From positions 1,054,001-1,118,000 of the forward strand of contig NZ_MTSZ01000001.1 in the NCBI RefSeq assembly GCF_002118315.1: DNA of 64,000 bases, in the 5' to 3' direction. The DNA comes from Kiloniella majae. Its GTDB lineage: Bacteria; Pseudomonadota; Alphaproteobacteria; Kiloniellales; Kiloniellaceae. The translations under genes and the position numbers were made by a program. A model generated the notes under the pieces. The model made no database searches. It had not been told where the DNA came from and saw only the letters and a list, made by a program, of their open reading frames with translations. Every line of letters starts with the position of its first letter. Within the stretch, counting starts at the first letter, position 1. Of this stretch, positions 7,605-14,837 are shown piece after piece.

Positions 7605-9257
7605 TTAGGACTTATCGGCTAAGTCAGCAGCTTGCTCTCTTAAGACGAACTTTTGTATTTTGCCCGTAGATGTTCTGGGAATGGATGTGAAAACAAACTT
7701 TTTGGGAATCTTGTAAGAAGCCAGATGCTCTCGACACCAATCATTTAGCTCCTCAGAACAAGCATCTTGATCAGACGCCAATTCGACAAAGGCACAGGGT
7801 GTTTCTCCCCATTTTTCGTGTGGCATAGCTACGACGGCGACGACAGCAACTGCGGGATGTCGATAAAGGATTTCCTCAATTTCAATGGACGAAATATTTT
7901 CTCCCCCGGAGATAATAATATCCTTTGATCTGTCCTTGAGCTCTATATATCCATCTGGATGCATCACCCCGAGATCACCAGAGTGAAACCACCCCCCCTC
8001 GAAGGCCTCTTTTGTTGCCTTATGATTACGAAAATAGCCCTTCATGACAACATTACCCCGGAACATAACCTCTCCCAATGTTTCCCCGTCACGAGGCACC
8101 GGGATCATCGTTTCCGGGTCAATGACGTCCAGCCCCTCCAACGGTAAGTAACGCACCCCTTGTCGTGCCTTAAGACCGGCCTGTTCCATTGATGAAAGAT
8201 CTGACCATTCTTGGTGCCAGTCGTTAACCACGGCTGGTCCATAGGTTTCTGTAAGACCGTATAAATGCGTAACATCAAATCCGCCAGACTTCATGTCCGC
8301 CAACAATTTTTGTGGCGGTGGGGACGCCGCAGTCAAGAACTGTACTGTATGGCTCAAATCTCGCTTGATCGTATCTGAGGCAGAAATCATCAGCGACATA
8401 ACAATCGGCGCTCCACAGAGGTGCGTCACACCATGATCAGCCAGTGAATTCCAGATTGGTTCAGCACGTACCTGTCTCAAGCAGACATGTGTCCCTATCA
8501 CAGCAGAAAGTGTCCAGGGGAAACACCAGCCATTACAGTGAAACATTGGTAACGTCCAAAGATACACAGAATGTTTGGCCATAGAGGTTGTCAGTGCATT
8601 TCCCTGCGCCAGCAGATATGCCCCTCGGTGATGAGACACAACCCCCTTGGGATCACCTGTCGTCCCAGAAGTGTAGTTGATAGAAATTGCATCCCATTCG
8701 TCCTCTGGCATCATCCAGTCAAAATTTGGGTTACCCTGTGCCAAGACCTCTTCGTAATCCAGAGCATCAACACTGGTCATTGGCTCGGAATATTCTGGGT
8801 CATCATATTGAATAAGGAGCGGCGTAACTGTTGCCAAGGTTAGAGCTTGCTCCGCCAATGGCATGAACTCACGATCAACAATAAGTATTTTAGCGCCAGC
8901 ATGATCCAACTGGAATGCGATGACAGTTGCGTCCAGCCTCGTATTTATTGAATGCAGAACAGCCCCGCACATCGGCACACCATAGTGGCATTCCAGCATC
9001 GCAGGTGTATTGGCAAGAAGAGCGGAAACCGTATCTCCACGGCCAATACCTTGTAACGACAAGGCAGACGCCAGCTGCCGCGAGCGTGCGTAAAAGTCCG
9101 CATAGTTACGATGCAACTTGCCATGAACAATCGCAGTATGGTTAGGGAAAACACTCGCCGCACGCTCAAGAAAGGTCAATGGCGTCAAGGATTGATAATT
9201 GGCCGGGTTACGATCAAGGCCTGTGTTATAAGGATTACTCATCTCCAACTTACTCAT
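7605..9257 (-). CDS. AMP-forming acyl-CoA synthetase
   Basis: 550 residues from the ATG at 9257 (MSKLEMSNPYNTGLDRN), chosen because it lies 8 bp after the upstream crotonase stop with an AGG-type RBS. A further upstream ATG (9347) would overlap that gene by 83 bp. ANL superfamily motifs are all present: P-loop YTSGTTGDPKG, LYGLTETYGP, WFHSGDLGVMHPDG, DIIISGGENISSIEIE and the C-terminal catalytic lysine in TSTGKIQKF. It activates a carboxylate to acyl-AMP and then acyl-CoA. The substrate is not readable from sequence. Fifth and last gene of the block with the DmdA-like protein, it is a candidate for methylmercaptopropionate-CoA ligase (DmdB role), but many close relatives are medium/long-chain acyl-CoA ligases. 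Confidence 0.88.
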   Translation of the reverse strand: MSKLEMSNPYNTGLDRNPANYQSLTPLTFLERAASVFPNHTAIVHGKLHRNYADFYARSRQLASALSLQGIGRGDTVSALLANTPAMLECHYGVPMCGAVLHSINTRLDATVIAFQLDHAGAKILIVDREFMPLAEQALTLATVTPLLIQYDDPEYSEPMTSVDALDYEEVLAQGNPNFDWMMPEDEWDAISINYTSGTTGDPKGVVSHHRGAYLLAQGNALTTSMAKHSVYLWTLPMFHCNGWCFPWTLSAVIGTHVCLRQVRAEPIWNSLADHGVTHLCGAPIVMSLMISASDTIKRDLSHTVQFLTAASPPPQKLLADMKSGGFDVTHLYGLTETYGPAVVNDWHQEWSDLSSMEQAGLKARQGVRYLPLEGLDVIDPETMIPVPRDGETLGEVMFRGNVVMKGYFRNHKATKEAFEGGWFHSGDLGVMHPDGYIELKDRSKDIIISGGENISSIEIEEILYRHPAVAVVAVVAMPHEKWGETPCAFVELASDQDACSEELNDWCREHLASYKIPKKFVFTSIPRTSTGKIQKFVLREQAADLADKS

Positions 9258-9264
9258 TTCGGAC

Positions 9265-10077
9265 CTATTTATCTCGCCATTGTGGTGTTCGCTTTTCAAC
9301 AAAAGCGCCGATGCCTTCCTCCGCATCAAACGCCAGCATGTTTTCAACCATCACATTCGATGCATATTCATAAGCTTGTGGCAGGCTCATTTCGCGCTGT
9401 TCGTAAAAAGCACGTTTCCCAGTCGCAAGAGTTAAACTGGATTTTGATGCAATCTTGTGAGCGAGACCAAGCACTGTCTCGTTTAATTCCTCGGGGCGCG
9501 CGACCCGATTAACCAAACCAATTTCAGCAGCCCGTGCTGCAGAAATCATATCCCCGGTCAAAAGCATTTCCATTGCATGCTTGTTTGAGACATTACGCGA
9601 CAAGGCAACCATAGGCGTAGAACAAAAAAGTCCGATATGAACACCCGGCGTGCTGAATTGCGCTGTTTCAGATGCAATGGCGAGATCACAGCTTGCCACC
9701 AACTGGCACCCTGCCGCAGTCGCAATGCCGGAAATTTTCGCAATAACCGGCTTTGAGCAAGCGACTATTCCCTGCATTACCTCGGAACATAACGCCAGTA
9801 TTTTTGCAAAGTAAGCCCGACCACGATCATCATGCTCTCGCGCCGCCGTCATTTCTTTGAGATTGTGTCCAGAGCTGAATACAGGCCCTTTCGCAGCAAG
9901 AACGATGACACGCACAGATGCGTCAACAGCAGCCGCAGAAAATGCATCTTTTAACTTGCGCAACATTTCTTCTGAAAGGGCATTACGCCGCTTGTCATCG
10001 TTCAATGTAAGGCGTAATACGCCCGCTGCATCTTTCTCACTGAGTAAAATATCCTGATCAGGTCCAGTCTCTGGCAC
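9265..10077 (-). CDS. enoyl-CoA hydratase/isomerase family protein (ECHDC3-like)
   Basis: 270 residues, crotonase fold. Oxyanion-hole segments are visible (FSSGHNLKEM and SGIATAAGCQLVASCDLAIA). Of the two classical catalytic glutamates, the second is present (HAMEMLLTGD), but the first is replaced by glycine: TPGVHIGLFCSTP where typical hydratases have a Pro-Glu. That substitution and the GLFCSTP segment match the ECHDC3 subgroup, whose reaction is poorly defined. It is therefore unlikely to be an ordinary enoyl-CoA hydratase or a canonical DmdD, which needs both glutamates. It may be a hydrolase, isomerase or binding protein for an acyl-CoA. It lies 8 bp upstream of the acyl-CoA synthetase and 12 bp after osmC, so it is cotranscribed. 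Confidence 0.85.
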   Translation of the reverse strand: MPETGPDQDILLSEKDAAGVLRLTLNDDKRRNALSEEMLRKLKDAFSAAAVDASVRVIVLAAKGPVFSSGHNLKEMTAAREHDDRGRAYFAKILALCSEVMQGIVACSKPVIAKISGIATAAGCQLVASCDLAIASETAQFSTPGVHIGLFCSTPMVALSRNVSNKHAMEMLLTGDMISAARAAEIGLVNRVARPEELNETVLGLAHKIASKSSLTLATGKRAFYEQREMSLPQAYEYASNVMVENMLAFDAEEGIGAFVEKRTPQWRDK

Positions 10078-10089
10078 AGCCCCTACTCC

Positions 10090-10545
10090 CTAAGTTCCGC
10101 AAATATTAATTTCAACGCTATCAGCTAATGTATTCGCAATAAAACAATAACGATGCGCGCGATGCTGCATCTTATCCAGCTCTTCTGATGTAATCGTAAA
10201 ATCATTATCAAACTCGACAACAGGATGCAGATCAATTTTCACAACAGACATTTGCCCTTTAGAGTTCTTGCCCAAAAAAGCAACGGCACGATCTTTAAAG
10301 CCAGCGACCGGCCAGCCAGCTTTGGCTGCCAACGCAAGAAAGGTCATCATGTGGCAGCTTGATAAAGCAGCCCCCAATGCCTGTTCAGGATTTGTATTGT
10401 CCTCATCACCGCCCCAATCGGGGGCAGCATCAACTTTCACTTCATAATTATCATTGTAACGAACAGTGTGTGCGTTGGAATATTTACCCGGACGCAACTC
10501 AGCTTCAGAACGTTGCCAGGTTAGCTCAATTGAAAGTTCAGACAT
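10090..10545 (-). CDS. OsmC family peroxiredoxin-like protein
   Basis: 151 residues. OsmC/Ohr fold with both redox cysteines: Cys64 in ALSSCHMMTFL and Cys134 in HRYCFIANTL. Family members reduce organic hydroperoxides using a thiol or lipoamide donor. The subgroup (with GGDEDNTNPEQALGAA before the first Cys) is the OsmC/YhfA-type rather than Ohr. It sits between the DmdA-like gene (44 bp) and the crotonase (12 bp) in the same operon. Sulfur metabolites such as methanethiol produce oxidative stress, so protection is a plausible role here, but that is inference. Confidence 0.85.
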   Translation of the reverse strand: MSELSIELTWQRSEAELRPGKYSNAHTVRYNDNYEVKVDAAPDWGGDEDNTNPEQALGAALSSCHMMTFLALAAKAGWPVAGFKDRAVAFLGKNSKGQMSVVKIDLHPVVEFDNDFTITSEELDKMQHRAHRYCFIANTLADSVEINICGT

Positions 10546-10589
10546 AATCTTTAGACCATTATTTGTGGTTCAGAGTATTTAATGTGAAA

Positions 10590-11735
10590 TCAGGCCGCGA
10601 CAGCGATCATCTTCTTCGGGTCAAAGAAAGGCTTTTCGACAACTCTAGCCTGTAAGATCCCGGACGGCATTTCAATATCAAAAACAGTTCCAACTTCACT
10701 TACATCCTCAGAGACCATTGCCAAGGCAATGTTTTGATTTAGACGGGGCGAGTAAATAGCCGAGGTAACCTTACCAACGATCCCATCACCCTTTTTCACT
10801 TTCCAGAATGTTGTATTAGACCCTTTAAGAGCTGGACCATTAATAACAAGCCCAATCTGTTTACGGGCAACACCCTTTTGACAAATCTTCCTTAAAGCAT
10901 CCTTGCCAATGAAGTCGGCATCCATCTCCAAATCAACCAAGCGATCTAATCCCAATTCGTAAGGGTTGGTCATGATATCCATATCAGCATGATAAGACAG
11001 CATTCCACCCTCTATCCGACGGATTGAAGAGGTATGTCCCGGCTCAAGTCCAAAAGGTACGCCAGCCTTCATAATCTTTTCCCACAGCACATCCCCCTGC
11101 GCACTATCACGAAGATATAACTCATACCCGAGTTCACTAGACCAACCAGTCCGTGAAACAATCAATGGGATGCCATCAAGATTAACTTCGCGCAGCCAGT
11201 AGTAACGCAAATCCATAATGCTTTCGCCAAACAGCGCCTGCATGATTTCTCCAGATTTTGGCCCCTGTAATTGAAGAGGAGAAACATCCGGCTCACCAAT
11301 AGTCACATCCAGACCAGAATGAACTGCAACGCCCTGCGCCCATAACAGGACGTCACTATCAGCCAACGATATCCAATAATGATTTTCGCCTAGGCGCAGC
11401 AGAATAGGATCATTAAGAACCCCGCCATCAGCATTGGTAATCAAAATGTATTTGCACTGCCCGACAGCAAGGCTTGATAAATTACGCGGCGTTAATAACT
11501 GAACAAACTTGCTGGCATCCGGCCCTGTAATTTCGACCTGACGCTCAACAGCAACATCACATAGAATAGCATTGTTCACCAGATTCCAGAAGTTCTGTTC
11601 CGGATCACCAAAATCGCGGGGGATATACATGTGATTATATACTGAAAACGCTTTTGCCCCCCAGCGAACAGTTGCATCAAAATAAGGGGATTTACGAATT
11701 TGTGTACCAAAACCAAAGTCATCGGTGTTCGTCAT
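10590..11735 (-). CDS. DmdA-like, folate-binding GcvT family methyltransferase
   Basis: 381 residues from the ATG at 11735 (MTNTDDFGFG), preceded by AGAGG eight bases upstream; a longer reading from 11792 has no good RBS. The protein has the GcvT/YgfZ-type folate-binding fold (about 50-270) and the C-terminal barrel (about 290-375). Segments VYNHMYIPRDF, CDVAVERQVEITG, LLTPRNLSS, GGVLNDPI, YWISLADSDVLLWAQG and EPDVSPLQLQGPKS recall DMSP demethylase DmdA more than glycine-cleavage GcvT; the mature length also fits. DmdA moves a methyl from dimethylsulfoniopropionate to tetrahydrofolate, giving 3-methylmercaptopropionate. Differences in the middle (GLEPGHTSSIRRIEGGMLSY) mean it could be a related demethylase for another methylated osmolyte. 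It heads the structural genes of a block led by an Lrp regulator. Confidence 0.75.
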   Translation of the reverse strand: MTNTDDFGFGTQIRKSPYFDATVRWGAKAFSVYNHMYIPRDFGDPEQNFWNLVNNAILCDVAVERQVEITGPDASKFVQLLTPRNLSSLAVGQCKYILITNADGGVLNDPILLRLGENHYWISLADSDVLLWAQGVAVHSGLDVTIGEPDVSPLQLQGPKSGEIMQALFGESIMDLRYYWLREVNLDGIPLIVSRTGWSSELGYELYLRDSAQGDVLWEKIMKAGVPFGLEPGHTSSIRRIEGGMLSYHADMDIMTNPYELGLDRLVDLEMDADFIGKDALRKICQKGVARKQIGLVINGPALKGSNTTFWKVKKGDGIVGKVTSAIYSPRLNQNIALAMVSEDVSEVGTVFDIEMPSGILQARVVEKPFFDPKKMIAVAA

Positions 11736-11853
11736 GCTACTTGCCTCTAATAGGGCAGCTTTTGACGGCTGCCGCGTGCTGATTGAATTCATCAGACGCT
11801 AACAGCCATTACAGAGAAATACGGGCTAAATTTTCCTGTCAAAAAGTCCAAAC

Positions 11854-11889
11854 AGACCAATATACTTGTTGATAAAATCCATTTGGTCT
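11854..11889. promoter_or_regulatory. candidate operator: 7-bp inverted repeat upstream of the DmdA-like gene
   Basis: AGACCAA (11854-11860) and TTGGTCT (11883-11889) are perfect reverse complements separated by 22 bp, about three helical turns centre to centre. The repeat lies in the 206-bp gap between the Lrp-family regulator and the DmdA-like gene, roughly 120-155 bp before the chosen start. Lrp-family octamers bind phased sites of this kind, so it is a candidate binding site for the adjacent regulator. A 7-bp repeat can arise by chance in AT-rich DNA. Confidence 0.35.
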
Positions 11890-11941
11890 CTTGCAATCTT
11901 CATCGGACTATATCAGGCGATTTTCGCACATTATAGTTGCC

Positions 11942-12433
11942 TCAGTTTTTCTGAACCGGAAGTAATCGAGTAAGATTTGGAGAAATAGATTTCACCTCTC
12001 TGGTGACAATGTAGGTCATGTAACGATCAATCCCCAATTCAGCAGAAAGCATGGCATCCATCATTTCTTGAAAAGAAGAGAGATCCTTAGAAACAATCTT
12101 CATCACATAATCGGTACCGCCACCCGTCGCGATGCATTCAATAACGTCATCCTCCCCATCTATATACGTTTCAAAACGTTTAAAGTCCTGCTTACGATGA
12201 TTTGCTAACGAGATCGTCACAATGACTTTTGATAGGTTTACAACGTAGTCCAGTGCGATATTTGCAGAATATCCCCTGATCAGCCCTGCCTTTTTCAACC
12301 TTCCTAAACGCACCCAGCAAGGTGTTGGAGAAAGATTCACAATCTCGGCAAGTCTGGATTTACTAAGCTGGCCATTTTGTTGCACGGCGGCAAGAATACG
12401 AATATCAGCAGTATCCAGAACAATCTTACTCAT
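11942..12433 (-). CDS. Lrp/AsnC family transcriptional regulator
   Basis: 163 residues, the usual length. An N-terminal AsnC-type winged HTH (about 5-65: LDTADIRILAAVQQNGQLSK, then SPTPCWVRLGRLKKAGLI) is followed by a RAM/AsnC ligand-binding domain (about 72-152, with IATGGGTDYVMKIVSKD as the glycine-rich ligand loop). Lrp-type proteins form dimers to octamers and respond to amino acids or other small nitrogen compounds. It is transcribed first in the block and is followed by the DmdA-like gene after 206 bp, so it probably controls that set and may respond to the substrate. No effector can be read from sequence. Confidence 0.9.
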   Translation of the reverse strand: MSKIVLDTADIRILAAVQQNGQLSKSRLAEIVNLSPTPCWVRLGRLKKAGLIRGYSANIALDYVVNLSKVIVTISLANHRKQDFKRFETYIDGEDDVIECIATGGGTDYVMKIVSKDLSSFQEMMDAMLSAELGIDRYMTYIVTREVKSISPNLTRLLPVQKN

Positions 12434-12796
12434 TTGTTACCACCTTCTATTCAATTCCCGAGCTGAAAAACACTCAATATTCAATTGCAGATAAAACCTG
12501 CCTATAGATAACCAGAGAAAACAAATAAATCATTCCTGATCGCGACAAGAATACGAATGAATCGATCCGGGTTTATTAAAAATAATTCAAAACATCTCTC
12601 ATCGAAATCAATACATCTAACATCCCGGGAAATCTTTAATGCCTCATTCATTCTTCATCATTCCCAACGCAATCTAAATTTACCAATAAAATCAATCCAA
12701 AACCTCATTTTTCATCCAGAGTATTTATCAAAAATTTATCATAAAAAATAAGCAATTAACTATGTTTTAACCATACCTTGACACAGCCTGAAATCG
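12434..12796. other. gene-free AT-rich region between the Lrp gene and the mraZ promoter
   Basis: Divergent intergenic stretch. It must hold the promoter of the minus-strand Lrp gene and end with the mraZ promoter. A 64-codon plus-strand frame at 12557-12751 is present but has biased Asn/Ser/Ile/Lys composition, no convincing ribosome-binding site and no recognisable domain. No other structure was seen. Confidence 0.6.
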
Positions 12797-12858
12797 TTGA
12801 CACCCATTCAATCCCATGATATCCCATAATATCCCATTTGAGATCAGAAACGACCCAT
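12797..12858 (+). promoter_or_regulatory. mraZ promoter with MraZ-box operator array
   Basis: A consensus -35 TTGACA (12797-12802) is followed directly by four CCCAT pentamers at 12803, 12813, 12823 and 12833, exactly 10 bp apart; a fifth lies at 12854. On the other strand they read ATGGG. MraZ family regulators bind direct repeats of a GTGGG/TGGGA-type core spaced by one helical turn upstream of mraZ, so this is the autoregulatory operator of the dcw cluster. The boxes cover the spacer and the likely -10 (a weak TATCCC at 12820-12825), so occupancy should block RNA polymerase. Another TTGACA is at 12778-12783. Confidence 0.8.
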
Positions 12859-12949
12859 TTCAGACCAAATCGGGAACAGGGCGAGATAGGAACGCAGGGG
12901 TGTGTTCTTAAAAGACCAATATCGGTCAATTCATTTTGAGGCGAAATCA

Positions 12950-13417
12950 GTGACCTTTTTTATAGGTACATTTGAAAACAAGGTAGATAAGAAGGGCCGC
13001 GTGTCGGTTCCGGCTACCTTTCGCCAAATGCTCGCCGACCAACCCTTTCAGGGAATAGTCATTTTCCGGTCATACCGTGCTGATGCCCTAGAAGCAGCCG
13101 GGATGGATTTCATGCGTCGCCTCCACAAAAGCATGAGCTCAAACCTCGACCTTTTCTCTGATGAGCATGATGATCTTGCCACAGCTATCCTTGCAGACTC
13201 TCACCAACTTTCTTTTGATGGTGACGGACGTATCCTCTTGCCCCCGGCACTGATCGCACACGCCCAAATCGATGATCGTGCAGCTTTTGTCGGCAAAGGA
13301 GATCTGTTTCAGGTCTGGAATCCTGCAACTCTGGAAGAGAAAAAGCAGGAAGCCAGAGATCGTGCCAAAGCCAAAAAGCTGACAATTACACTGGATAGAG
13401 AAGGAGAAAACGAATGA
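12950..13417 (+). CDS. mraZ: transcriptional regulator MraZ
   Basis: 155 residues from GTG at 12950, which has GAGG eight bases upstream and gives the usual family start (FFIGTFENKVDKKGRVSVPA). An earlier in-frame GTG at 12902 adds 16 non-conserved residues and has its purine tract too close. Two SpoVT/AbrB-like MraZ half-domains are visible: KKGRVSVPATFR (about 11-22) and DGDGRILLPPALI (about 88-100). MraZ forms a ring oligomer and represses the dcw promoter by binding the boxes upstream. The stop overlaps the rsmH start (ATGA, 13414-13417). Confidence 0.93.
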   Translation: MTFFIGTFENKVDKKGRVSVPATFRQMLADQPFQGIVIFRSYRADALEAAGMDFMRRLHKSMSSNLDLFSDEHDDLATAILADSHQLSFDGDGRILLPPALIAHAQIDDRAAFVGKGDLFQVWNPATLEEKKQEARDRAKAKKLTITLDREGENE

Positions 13418-14490
13418 CCTCTCCTCGTTCTCTATTCGCTATTCCTCGACCTGTTTTTAGCTCTCATGACCAGACATCGGAGTCATCTGATTCAAACCTG
13501 AATGCTCAGCAAGACGGCCACTACTCTGTCATGCTGTCGGAAATCATTGCTGCCTTGGCCCCGCAGGACAACGAAACCTTTGTTGATGGTACTTTTGGTG
13601 CTGGTGGCTACAGTCGAGCTATTGCACAACAGGCTGACTGCAAAGTGTTTGGCATTGATCGGGACCCAACGGCACATGAAAGTGCAAAAAAATTACCTGA
13701 AGTGATTTCAGGTAAAATTTCAACACTTTCCGGCTGCTTTGGTGATATGCAAGCGCTGTTGAAACAGGTCGATATCGACAAGGTTAATGGGATTACCCTG
13801 GATCTCGGTGTTTCTTCAATGCAGTTAGATCAAGCAGAGCGCGGTTTTTCTTTTCAGGAAGACGGTCCGCTTGATATGCGCATGGACGGCCCTAATTCTG
13901 ATCAACGTCCGCCAGCGTCTCATATCGTAAATACATACGGCGAAAAAGAGATTGCGGACATTCTGTATAAATACGGGGAAGAGAAAAAATCACGCCTGAT
14001 TGCACGTGCGATTGTGACCGATCGGGTTGAAAAACCCTTTGAAACCACCTTGCAGCTTGCAGAACTCATTCGCCGCATCATCAGGCAAAAGCCCAGAAAA
14101 GATGGTAAAACAATCCATCCCGCCACCCGCTCTTTTCAGGCCTTACGTATTTTTGTGAATGACGAACTGGGCGAACTGGAACGCGGTTTGGAAGCCGCAG
14201 AACAGCTTCTTGCTCCCGGTGGACGTCTGGCAATCGTTTCCTTCCACTCTTTGGAAGACCGTATCGTTAAAAACTTTTTACGCGAACGCAGTGGGGGGAC
14301 GCCGCAGGGCTCCCGTCATTCTCCGACGGTCGAGCCCGCGGCTCTGCGTAAAGCACCGTTCTCTCTACCGGCAAAAAAGGCTATTGCCCCAAGCGAGAAA
14401 GAATGTAGCGAAAACCCTCGTTCCCGTTCGGCAAGGCTACGGGTGGCGATCCGCACAGATGCTCCTTGCACAAAAGGAGCAGCCACATGA
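13414..14490 (+). CDS. rsmH: 16S rRNA (cytosine(1402)-N(4))-methyltransferase
   Basis: 358 residues. RsmH (MraW) methylates N4 of C1402 in the ribosomal P site using SAM. The SAM motif FVDGTFGAGGYSRAI (about 54-68), the LDLGVSSMQLDQAERGFSF block and the catalytic-region HPATRSFQALRIFVNDEL and FHSLEDRIVKNF segments are all clear. About 35 residues precede the conserved HYSVMLSEII, a low-complexity polar extension longer than in enteric RsmH. The start overlaps mraZ by 4 nt, and the end overlaps ftsL by 4 nt. Confidence 0.95.
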   Translation: MTSPRSLFAIPRPVFSSHDQTSESSDSNLNAQQDGHYSVMLSEIIAALAPQDNETFVDGTFGAGGYSRAIAQQADCKVFGIDRDPTAHESAKKLPEVISGKISTLSGCFGDMQALLKQVDIDKVNGITLDLGVSSMQLDQAERGFSFQEDGPLDMRMDGPNSDQRPPASHIVNTYGEKEIADILYKYGEEKKSRLIARAIVTDRVEKPFETTLQLAELIRRIIRQKPRKDGKTIHPATRSFQALRIFVNDELGELERGLEAAEQLLAPGGRLAIVSFHSLEDRIVKNFLRERSGGTPQGSRHSPTVEPAALRKAPFSLPAKKAIAPSEKECSENPRSRSARLRVAIRTDAPCTKGAAT

Positions 14491-14837
14491 AGAATCTCGG
14501 ACTCACAATCTGGATCGTTGTTGGCGCTGCCTGCGCAATTGTTCTCTTCCAAATCAAAGAAGAAGTGAATGCGCTCGAAGGGCAATTGGCTCAGGTAGAA
14601 TCACAGATCAAACACGACAAGGAAGCTATTCGTATCCTACAGGCGGAATGGAGTTATCTTAACCGCCCAGAGCGTTTAGCACGCTTGTCTTCTCAATATC
14701 TGGAACTAAAGCCACTGGATCCGGCACAAGTAATCACGCTATCCGATCTTCCCTATAAAGATCAGGAAGAAACACCAGGTACCAGCATCAAATTACCAGG
14801 GTCAGCAACCCCTGCCAGCGCAGAGGTGACAGAATGA
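14487..14837 (+). CDS. ftsL: cell division protein FtsL
   Basis: 116 residues from the ATG at 14487 (MKNLGLTIWIV), overlapping the rsmH stop. A single transmembrane segment (about 4-22) is followed by a coiled-coil periplasmic domain (about 24-60, VNALEGQLAQVESQIKHDKE), the standard bitopic FtsL layout. The conserved WSYLNRPERLARLSSQYL motif of alphaproteobacterial FtsL is present. FtsL joins FtsB and FtsQ and activates FtsW/FtsI. No ftsB is in this window. Its identity rests on layout, motif and position between rsmH and ftsI. Confidence 0.9.
   Translation: MKNLGLTIWIVVGAACAIVLFQIKEEVNALEGQLAQVESQIKHDKEAIRILQAEWSYLNRPERLARLSSQYLELKPLDPAQVITLSDLPYKDQEETPGTSIKLPGSATPASAEVTE

Noticed and set aside
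9265-10077. Naming the crotonase dmdD
   Set aside because: The first catalytic glutamate is replaced by glycine and the sequence fits ECHDC3, so a DmdD call is not supported.
12557-12751. 64-codon plus-strand ORF between the Lrp gene and mraZ
   Set aside because: Biased Asn/Ser/Ile/Lys composition typical of AT-rich DNA, no ribosome-binding site and no recognisable motif.
12803-12837. Regular short repeats that could be read as a CRISPR-like array
   Set aside because: The unit is only 5 bp on a 10-bp pitch, directly ahead of mraZ; it fits MraZ boxes and there are no spacers or cas genes.
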